Shown: one piece after another, positions 32,367 to 41,800 of the stretch
Position numbering within the stretch: position 1 is the stretch's first letter
Layout: each line of letters begins with the position of its first letter
Assembly: GCF_039540515.1 (NCBI RefSeq)
Contig: NZ_BAABFA010000008.1
Location: 62,001 to 126,000, forward strand
Source of the DNA: Nemorincola caseinilytica
Lineage (GTDB): Bacteria; Bacteroidota; Bacteroidia; Chitinophagales; Chitinophagaceae
Direction: 5' to 3'
DNA: 64,000 nucleotides
Position numbers and translations under genes: made by a program
The notes under the pieces: generated by a model
Databases searched by the model: none
What the model was told of the DNA's origin: nothing
What the model saw: the letters and a program-made list of their open reading frames with translations, nothing else

Positions 32367-33170
32367 TCACAGTTGGTCGCGCAGTATCTGCAGCTTGCTG
32401 CGCAGGGCCAGCAGCGAGTCTTTCAGGCTTATGGTGGCCACCTCGCGTTTGTTCTGCTCTTTCAGTCTTGTCTTGGCGCCCGACAGGGTAAAGCCGCGTT
32501 CCTTCACCAGGTGGTATATGGCGCGCAGCTCGCGCACCTGGTCGGGTGTGTACAGGCGGTCGCCTTTGCGGGTGGTGCGCACCTTTAGTTTGAACTCATT
32601 TGTCCAGAAGCGTATGTGCGATGTCTTCACGCTGAAGAAAGATGCTACCTCGCCTATGCTGTAATAGTTCTTGTCGCCCTTCCAGTCTTCGGGTATTATA
32701 TTGGCTGCTTCTTCGGCTACAACGGCATCGGCCTCATCTATGGCCACGTCTGTTTCTTCCTGTGGCGCTGTGGTGGCTGCTATAGGTTCTGTTGTCGTTT
32801 CCGATATGGTGTCTGATACCGGTTGTTGTGTCGCTTCTGTTGCAGCGGCATATTCTTTCTGCAGTATGGCCTCGGCCATATACTCGTATGATACACCCAG
32901 CTCATCCAGCGACAGGTTGCTTACCATAGGCTCTGCCTCTTGTGGTATGGCCTCGGGTGCAGGCATTGCCATGGCTTGTGGTGCAGCCCCGGCACTTGCA
33001 TCCTGCGTTGTTGGCGCGGCTTCCGGGCTTATTTCTTCTTTTTGTTCAGCTTCCGGGCCGGGCTCTTCTTTAGTGGCCTCTTTGTCTTTCTTACCGCGTG
33101 TCTTAGCGGCAGGCTTTTGCGGGCCTGGCACTATCTCTTCTCCAAAAAGGGTCACTATGCGCGTGCTCAT
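32367..33170 (-). CDS. MerR-family regulator with long acidic N-terminus
   Basis: A 267-residue protein. Only the last ~100 residues form the MerR winged helix-turn-helix (YYSIGEVASFFSVKTSHIRFWTNEF, then TRKGDRLYTPDQVRELRAI) with a following helix. The first ~165 residues are low-complexity, rich in Glu, Ala, Pro and Thr, after a short distinct start (MSTRIVTLFGEEIVPGPQK). No effector-binding Cys cluster is seen. It lies between an exported unknown protein and a thioredoxin-like protein, all on one strand. Confidence 0.82.
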   Translation of the reverse strand: MSTRIVTLFGEEIVPGPQKPAAKTRGKKDKEATKEEPGPEAEQKEEISPEAAPTTQDASAGAAPQAMAMPAPEAIPQEAEPMVSNLSLDELGVSYEYMAEAILQKEYAAATEATQQPVSDTISETTTEPIAATTAPQEETDVAIDEADAVVAEEAANIIPEDWKGDKNYYSIGEVASFFSVKTSHIRFWTNEFKLKVRTTRKGDRLYTPDQVRELRAIYHLVKERGFTLSGAKTRLKEQNKREVATISLKDSLLALRSKLQILRDQL

Positions 33171-33188
33171 CTTGTGCGTATTATGCTG

Positions 33189-33782
33189 TTATTTCACCGG
33201 TGCCGGGGCGAACTGGGTGGCGCGCAGCTCGCGTACCTCTTTTGCTTTTTTCGCCTGTGCTTCTTTGCTGGCTTCCAGCTCTTTTGCCATTGCTGCGTTC
33301 TTTGCTTCCAGTTGTTTCATTTCCACTTCTTTCTGCTGTATCGCTTCCTGGGCGGCTATCTGCCCATCCAGGCGTTGCAGGTATTGGGTCACTTTAGCTG
33401 CTGTAGCGGCATCATTGGTGGTGGTCACATAGTTGTCATAGCCCTTCGATGCCACCATGTATACCGTTGTCTTGCCTTTCTTGCTCCTCACCCTGTAATA
33501 GTAGTCGCCCCTGGTATCGCTCACGGCAGGCCACTGTGCGGCCTTGTATGCCTGCACCCCTTTTTTGCGGCTGCTGCGTTTCAGTTTGGCATCTTCCATG
33601 TTCTTGTCCAGTACAGCAGCGGTAACGCTCTTGTCGTGCCTGTATGTGGCGCTGAAGGCCCACATCTTTTTCTTACCCATTTTCACATTTCCCTCTTTTA
33701 CTTCCACCTCGCTTTGCGCATATGTGGCCAGGGGAAGCATGAATACCAGCAATAGCAGTTGTAGATACCTCATCGTTCGCAT
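33189..33782 (-). CDS. Exported unknown protein with Lys/Glu/Ala-rich tail
   Basis: About 197 residues from ATG 33782 (an ATG at 33773 is equally good): MRTMRYLQLLLLVFMLPLATYAQ is a signal peptide. The middle part is beta-rich (WAFSATYRHDKSVTAAVL; DYYYRVRSKKGKTTVYMVA), and the last 75 residues form a charged coiled-coil-like helix (QAIQQKEVEMKQLEAKNAAMA region). It probably sits in the periplasm. First of three same-strand genes with the MerR-like and thioredoxin-like genes. Family not recognised. Confidence 0.7.
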   Translation of the reverse strand: MRTMRYLQLLLLVFMLPLATYAQSEVEVKEGNVKMGKKKMWAFSATYRHDKSVTAAVLDKNMEDAKLKRSSRKKGVQAYKAAQWPAVSDTRGDYYYRVRSKKGKTTVYMVASKGYDNYVTTTNDAATAAKVTQYLQRLDGQIAAQEAIQQKEVEMKQLEAKNAAMAKELEASKEAQAKKAKEVRELRATQFAPAPVK

Positions 33783-33911
33783 TTTTGATATAGAATTGTT
33801 TTTCAGGCTAGTTAGCTGGCATAAAAGTACGACAATAATGAATTTAAAGACGACCGCTCCATGCCCGGCGCTCTTTATGCCTATCGCATATGTCCGTATC
33901 TTGCGTGCAAT

Positions 33912-35219
33912 ATGAGTACCGTATTCGAGATAAGGGGTGGCCGCCAGCTGAGTGGCGCCATCACGCCCCAGGGCGCCAAGAACGAGGCTTTGCAGGTGCT
34001 TTGCGCCGCCCTGCTCACCGACGAGCAGGTCACCTTCACCAATGTGCCCGATATAGCCGATGTGAATGCCCTGTTGGATGTACTTGCAGAAATGGGTGTG
34101 AAGGTAGGCCGCCCGGCCCCCAATACCGTGGTGCTGCAGGCCGATGCCATAGATCCCGATTACTTCGCCACGCATACTTTTCGCAAACGTTCCAGCCAGC
34201 TTCGCGGTACTGTGATGCTTGCAGGGCCCATGCTGGCCCGCTTTCGCCGCGCATACATACCGCAGCCCGGTGGCGACAAGATAGGCCGCCGCAGGCTAGA
34301 TACCCACATCCTGGGCTTTGAGCGGCTGGGGGTAAAGTTCGAGTACGATACCGAGCTGCAGATGTTCTCCCTCAGCGCCGACCGCCTCACCGGTACACGC
34401 CTGCTGCTGGAAGAGCCCTCTGTGACCGGCACCGCCAATATGGTGATGGCCGCAGTGATGGCAGAGGGTATCACTACCATCTACAATGCTGCCTGCGAGC
34501 CATACATACAGCAGCTATGCCTTATGCTGAACCGCATGGGCGCGCGCATCAGCGGCATCAGCAGCAACCTGCTCACCATAGAGGGCGTAGCTAAGCTCTC
34601 CGGCACAGATCATCGCCTGCTTGCCGATATGATAGAGGTGGGCTCCTTCATAGGCCTGGCCGCCATGACCCAGAGCGAGCTGACCATACGCAACGTAGAT
34701 GCCCACCAGTTGGGCCTTATACCCGATATCTTCCGCCGCCTGGGCATAGAGCTGCACCTGCAGGGCGATGACATATTCATACCCGCGCAGGAGCACTACC
34801 GCATACAGAAATTCATAGATGGATCCATACTCACCGTCTACGATCATCCGTGGCCCGGCTTCACGCCCGACCTGCTGAGTATAGTGCTGGTAACGGCCAC
34901 GCAGGCCAAGGGAACTGTGCTTGTGCATCAGAAGATGTTCGAAAGCAGGCTGTTCTTCGTAGACCGCCTCATAGAGATGGGTGCGCAGATAGTGCTTTGC
35001 GACCCCCACCGCGCCGTAGTGATAGGGCTGGACAAACAGGTAGCTCTTCGCGGCATCAACATGGTTTCGCCCGATATTCGTGCGGGTGTGGCCCTGCTTA
35101 TAGCGGCCATGTCGGCCACGGGCAAAAGCACCATACAGAACATTCACCAGATAGACAGGGGCTACGAGCGCATCGATGAGCGCCTCAATGCCCTCGGGGC
35201 CGATATCCGCCGTGTGTGA
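33912..35219 (+). CDS. murA: UDP-N-acetylglucosamine 1-carboxyvinyltransferase
   Basis: A 435-residue enzyme that transfers enolpyruvate from PEP to UDP-GlcNAc, the first committed step of peptidoglycan synthesis. GAKNEALQVL near the start and RSSQLRGTVMLAGPMLAR are family motifs. The catalytic loop reads PQPGGDKIGRRRLDTH, with Asp122 (codon 34275-34277) where E. coli has Cys115. Asp at this site keeps activity but prevents covalent capture by fosfomycin in other bacteria. The start at MSTVFEIRGG matches the family; the longer frame from 33861 adds an unrelated tail. Confidence 0.95.
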   Translation: MSTVFEIRGGRQLSGAITPQGAKNEALQVLCAALLTDEQVTFTNVPDIADVNALLDVLAEMGVKVGRPAPNTVVLQADAIDPDYFATHTFRKRSSQLRGTVMLAGPMLARFRRAYIPQPGGDKIGRRRLDTHILGFERLGVKFEYDTELQMFSLSADRLTGTRLLLEEPSVTGTANMVMAAVMAEGITTIYNAACEPYIQQLCLMLNRMGARISGISSNLLTIEGVAKLSGTDHRLLADMIEVGSFIGLAAMTQSELTIRNVDAHQLGLIPDIFRRLGIELHLQGDDIFIPAQEHYRIQKFIDGSILTVYDHPWPGFTPDLLSIVLVTATQAKGTVLVHQKMFESRLFFVDRLIEMGAQIVLCDPHRAVVIGLDKQVALRGINMVSPDIRAGVALLIAAMSATGKSTIQNIHQIDRGYERIDERLNALGADIRRV

Positions 35220-35842
35220 TGCTTTTTTATTACCTCCCGGTAAAACCTTATGCCAAGAAATATGCTTGTATCGTACTAACAATGCAAGTGTATGGTACGC
35301 CCTTATATGCACAGGTCATTTACCATTTCATGCAGATATTTTTGTTGATAGAATGTATCTGCATCATGTATGCATAAGTGGGTGACAGGCAATAGTGGAG
35401 AATAAGGATATGCATAAAACTAGCTTTCAATGCATTTTTTGAATTTTTATATATGAGGCTGGCTACTCATAGGCGATAGCTATGCGGAATGGTTTTTGCC
35501 CGCTGAATGGGACCATGAGATCATCATCGGGAAAAGGATCATGGGAGAATAGGATTTTATATGATCTTTAAATATGAATATTAAAACGTGAACACATTAT
35601 AATATGTAAACGATCGTTAGGATTTTTTGAAAAAAATAACGTACTTTTCGGACCGCATATTATTTTTAGTATGTTCACACTCCCTTGCCGCACTTTTTTT
35701 TAACAAAAAAGAAGGTGTGTAATGGGGAGAAAGTATATTGAAGGAAGTATGCCTGCTGTTATTCACAGAGGGCGGGAAAGGATGAATGGAAAGGCCCCGG
35801 GACGGGGCGAAAAGAACAAAAATTACTTATAAAAACGGTAGT
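35220..35842. other. AT-rich intergenic region before the giant gene
   Basis: No gene is seen in these 623 bases. The part from 35540 to 35740 is very AT-rich and probably carries the promoter of the giant gene, though no exact TAnnTTTG is found. A hairpin GCCCCG-GGA-CGGGGC (35794-35808) lies 34 bases before the ATG at 35843 and would be in the mRNA leader. Confidence 0.5.
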
Positions 35843-38800
35843 ATGAATAATTTCTTACGAGCGCAATTAAGACACTTTCAGAACAACTCTATCAAGCCGT
35901 TGAAATGGTCTTATTTAAGCATGGTATGCGGGCTGATGCTTGTAGCGTCGCTGGCAGCGCCTGTGCGTGGTCTTGCAGCTATAGGTTTCTCGGGCGGTAA
36001 CATCACGCCTACGCCGCAGCTTGTGTGCAGTGGCAGTGTGGGTTCCTTCACCTTCACGCCTACTACCTGCTCGCTTCCTGTAGGCGCCGACTGGACCGCT
36101 GACTATGCCATCGACTCGTTCGACTTCGTTACGCTCAACTGGCTCACACCTGCGTTCGGTACTGTTTCCGGCTCTATCTCGGCAGCCTCGCCTACTGTGG
36201 TCTATACTACCGATGTGCTCATTTCTTCTGCATGTTACCAGCTTCGTTACCGTGTAAGGCTTACCAATATCACACAGCCTTGTATACCGGGTACTACCGC
36301 GTTCAACTCTGGCGATGCCGTGCTTAATGTATGCCCTGCGGCCGATCCTATCACAGGCCCATCGGCTGTCTGCGTCAACGGTACCATCACACTTGCTACT
36401 ACCTCTACAGGCGGCGCCTGGAGCAGCTCTGCATCGGGTATCGCATCGGTAGGTACCGATGGGGTTGTTACTGGTCATGTTGCCGGTACTGCAGACATCA
36501 TATACACACTGCCCGGTGGCTGTACTGCCATACACCCCGTTACTGTCAATGCCAATCCTACTGCCGTTACAGGCCCTACTGTGGCCTGTCAGGGTACCAC
36601 TGCTACTTACACGCTGGCGGGTGGCCCTGTACCGGGCACATGGAGCAGCACAGACCCCACGGTAGGTACCATAGACGTAGCTACGGGGGTATACACTGCA
36701 TCGGCCACCAACTCAGGCCTCAGCACCATCACCTTCACCAATGCAAGCGGTTGTACTTCATCTCTTGCCATCACCATCAATCCTTTTCCCAATGCCATAG
36801 GCTGTAATACCGCCATGTGCTTTGGCGACAGCATAAATCTTTGCAGCACCACACCGGGTGGTGTATGGACCAGTGGCGATCCTTCCGTTATCACTATGGT
36901 CGATCCTGCTACAGGCCGCATCACACCTACATCACCTACAGCAGGCACTGCCACTGTATCTTATACGGTAGGCGGCTGTTCTGTTACCACCATTGCTACC
37001 GCTACGGCTGCGCCCAGTTCCATTGTAGGGCCCACAGTAGTTTGCGAGGGCGCCACCATCACGCTTACCGGCAACCCCGGCGGCGGTACATGGAGCACCA
37101 CTACACCTGCTATATTCTCTGTGAACCCCGGTACGGGCGATGTGCTGGCACTGGCTGGCAGTGGCGGCAGTACCGGCACCGTTGTGTATCACCTCGGTAC
37201 CTGTACGCTCTCAGCAACAGTATCTGTCAATGTATCGCCTACTCCTATAATAGGTGGCCCGCAGCTTTGCGTAGGCCAGACGGTCACTTTCACCAGTACT
37301 CCTGCCGGTGGCTTCTGGACCCGTACACCCATAGTTGGTACGCTCAACATCACTACAGGTGTGTTCACGCCGCCATCTACGGTAGGCACGGTCACCATAT
37401 CTTATACGCTGCCCGGTACCGGCTGCCGCACTACCAAGGTGGTGACCGTAGGTGTAGCCCCCGATACCATTACCGGCCCCACCATCGTTTGCCAGAATTC
37501 CAGCATCACTATGTGTAATGCTACCTTCGGTGGCGACTGGGGTACTATAACAGGTGGTACAGGTACCGCCACTGTGAACCCCGTGTCTGCGGGATGTACC
37601 AGTGTCACAGGTACAGCACCAGGTACCGTTATAGTTACATATGCGCTCAGCGCCACGGGTTGTTCTACCTCCAAGGTCATTACCGTGGACCCCGCACCTA
37701 CTGTGATAACGGGCCCTGACTATGTGTGCCAGGGGCAGACCTCCAATTACAGCAGCTCGCCGGGCCTGGGCCTGTGGACCATAGCGCCCACCACAGTAGC
37801 AACGGTAACACCGGCCACCGGTGTTGTGACCGGTGTTGCTACAGGTACGGCCACGCTCACTTATACATTGCCCAATGGCTGCTCGGTAAGCAGGGTAGTT
37901 ACTGTGGCCACTACGCCCAGCACCATCACAGGTATACTGGCCATATGCGTAGGGCAGAGCACTACACTTACCAGTGCGCCTCCCGGCGGCACCTGGATGG
38001 GTACCGATACTTCTGTAGCCTTTGTAGATACACTACTGGGTACAGTTACAGGCCGTTCTCCGGGTGCTATAATAGTTACCCGCACGCTGCAGCCATCGGG
38101 TTGTAATACTACTACCGTAGTTACTGTCAATCCCCTGCCGCCTGCCATCACCGGTTCGCTGCAGGTATGCCAGTTCGAGTGTACTACGCTCTCTAACCCG
38201 ATCCCGGGTGGTACATGGAGCAGCCTTATAACAGGCGTGGCCACCATAGGTTCATCTTCGGGTGTGGCCTGTGGTCACCTGCCGGGTACTACTACCATAT
38301 CTTATACATTTACTTCTACAGGCTGTAGCCGCACGGCGGTATTCACCGTGAACCCGCAGCCGCTGGCCATAGACGGTACATTGAGCGTGTGCGTGGGTTC
38401 TACTACAGTGCTCACCAACTTCTCTCCCGGCGGCCCCGGCACATGGACCAGCGGCAACCCTGCTGTAGCCCCTGTTAACCCCACTACAGGTATGGTAACA
38501 GGCGTATCTGCAGGTACTGCCAATATCACTTATACACTGCCTACAGGCTGCGATACCTTTGCTACCGTAACGGTGAACCCGCTGCCGGCAGCTATAACAG
38601 CTACTAACGGTATACATACCTGCGTAGGATCGTGCAAGCCACTGTCCAACGCATCGCCGGGTGGTACATGGTCTTCACAAGATCCCAGCATAGCCACCGT
38701 GCATCCATCGCTTGGTACACTATGCGGTGTCAATGTAGGCACTACTTTTATCACATACACACTGCCTACAGGCTGTATCACTGTATCTATAGCTACGGTA

Positions 38801-41800
38801 CAGCCTACACCGCCACTGCCCATAGGCACCGATAGCGTATGCGTAGGCAGTACGGTTACCTTCACGCATGATACAGCCGGTGGTACATGGAGCAGCGGCA
38901 ACCTTGGCGTTGCTACAGTGTTCCTGGGTACAGGCGTTATCACAGGTGTGTCGCAGGGCACTGCCAATATCACTTATACCACTCCTATAGGTTGTACTAC
39001 GTTCCGCACGCTCACAGTTAATCCTGTTCCGCCTGCCATCACAGGTACGCTCTATATGTGCGTTAACAATACAAGCACCCTCAGCAATAGTATGCCGGGT
39101 GGTACATGGGTAAGCGGCACTACATCTATTGCCGTGGTAGGGTCCAGTACCGGTGTGGTCACCGGTATCAGCGCAGGTACTACGCTTATCACATATGTGA
39201 TGCCTACAGGTTGTATGGCCACCGCCGTAGTAACGGTATATCCGCTGCCTGTTATCACAGGTTCGGTGCTGGTATGCCCCGGCGTGGCGTCTACGCTCAA
39301 TGCTACGCCTGCAGGCGGTCTGTGGACCAGCTCTCCCACTTCTATAGCCACCATCGGTTCGCTTACCGGTGTGGTGATGGGTGTTAATCCCGGTACGGTA
39401 AATATCACTTACATACTTGCCAGCACCTGCCAGGCGCATGTTACGGCCACTGTACAGCCGCTGCCTGCGGTCATCACCGGCCCCGACCAGGTGTGCGTTG
39501 GCTCCGATATACAACTGTTCAACTTCACCGGTGGTGGTGGTACATGGAGCAGCAGCAACCCTGCCATAGGCTCTGTGGGCGTTACTTCGGGTATAGTAAC
39601 AGGTGTGTCGGCCGGTGTGGTCAGCATAACTTTCACTGCTACTACTACAGGTTGCGTCATCAGCAAGCTTGTAACGGTCAATCCGTTGCCATCTGCCATC
39701 ACCGGGCCATCATCGGTCTGCGTAGGCTCTACCATTACATTGGGTAGTACACCTCCCGGTGGTACATGGAGCGTTTCGGGTGGTCATACCTCTATTGTTT
39801 CCGGTACGGGCGTTCTTACAGGTGTATCTGCCGGTGTGGACAATATAACTTATACATTGCCCACAGGCTGTATAGCGGTACGCTCTGTTACTGTCGATCC
39901 GCTGCCGGCGGCCATAGCAGGCTCACTGCATGTATGCTTTGGCAATACGGCTACTATATATAGCGGCCCTGCGGGCGGTACCTGGACATGGACGAATGCT
40001 ACAGGTGTCATCAACCTCACACCACTTGTAGCCGGTTCCGATACTGCTACCATCACGGGTATCACACCGGGTACTGCTACTGTTACCTATACACTGCCTT
40101 CGGGTTGCGAGGTAACTACTACTGTTACTGTAGACTCTCTGCCCGGCCCCATCACCGGCCTGCTGAACATATGCGTGAACGATACCACCACGCTGCACAG
40201 CTCATCGCCTGGCGGTACATGGAGCAGCGATAATGTGTTCATAGCAGTTATCAACGGGACATCGCCCACTACTGGTCTGCTGGCCTCTGTATCGGCAGGT
40301 ACTGTTACCATCACTTATACACTGCCTACGGGTTGCTTCATCACAGCCGTTATGACCATCAACCCCATACCGCAGCCTATATTGGGCCCGCTGGCTATCT
40401 GTAAGGATGATGTGGTAACACTCTCTAACGTCACTACCGGCGGTATGTGGACAAGCGGTAACGGCGCCGTAGCTACCATAGGCTCTGCCTCGGGTACTGT
40501 TACAGGTATAGCTCCGGGTACCAGCGTCATCACATATACGCTGCCTTCAAGCTGCTCGCGTACTGCGGTGCTTACGGTCAATCCGCTGCCGCTGCCCATC
40601 ACAGGGCCGCTCAGCATTTGCCGTGGCGATACCGTTGTACTTACAAGTGCTACCCCCGGTGGTACATGGAGCAGCGGTAATCCCGATACAGCCTTCATCT
40701 TCATGCCTTCCGGCATCATGATAGGTATATCGCCCGGCCCTGCCACCATTACCTATACATTGCCTACTGGCTGTAAGGCCACAACGCTCGTCACTGTCAA
40801 CCCCATACCTACTGCGTTCAACATAGCAGGCAGCAGGGTAGTATGCCAGGGCCAGTCGGCTACGCTCAGCCATCCCACTATGCCGGGTGGTACATGGAGC
40901 GCTACGCCCACCACTGTGGTCACTATAAATGCTACTACGGGTACCTATACAGGTATATCGGGCTTCGGTACGGCTACCATCAGGTATGTAATGCCTACCG
41001 GCTGCGATACCTTTATTACAGTTACTGTCAACCCGCTGCCTGCTGCTATAACAGGTGTACTGGCGGTATGCGTGGGTAATACATCCCTGCTTTCCAGCAC
41101 TACCCCCGGTGGTACATGGAGCAGCAGCAGCCCCGGTGTTGGCACTATCGATCCTAATACAGGTCTGTTCACAGCAATAGCGCCTACCAATACGCTTATC
41201 ACATACAGGCTCACTGCCACAGGTTGTGCCGTAACGGCCGTAGCTACTGTTAACCCACTGCCGGGTACTATCACAGGCCCTGCGTCTATGTGTCTCGATG
41301 ATACTGTTGTTATCGGCAGCACGCCTACTGGTGGCTCATGGAGCTTCTCTCCATCGGGCATACTCAATGTCATAGCCATACCGCCTAGCTTCGGTACTGC
41401 TTCTGTAGTAGGTGTCAGCCCAGGTACTGCTACCATTACATATACATTGCCTACAGGTTGTTTCCGTACATCTACCTTCACGGTAGACTCTTTGCCAAAC
41501 CCCATAGTAGGCCCCGATACGGTGTGCGTAGGTTCTACCATCATACTGGCCAGCACGCCATCAGGCAGCAGTGGCTCGGGTACATGGTCGTTCACCAGTA
41601 CTCCGGGTGGTGTTATATCCATCGCACCGTTCGCTTCGCACCCTGACTCTGCTACCATCACAGGTATACTGCCCGATACAGCCCTCGTTACCTTCACCAA
41701 TGGTCATGGCTGTACGGCCGGCCATACGGTGTATGTGCGTCCGCTGCCTGCAGGTATCACCGGTCCTACCAACGTATGTGTGGGTTTCACCATTACCCAG

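Noticed and set aside
33189..34175. Longer version of the exported unknown protein starting at 34175
   Set aside because: The added residues are antisense to murA and come before a clear signal peptide at 33782.
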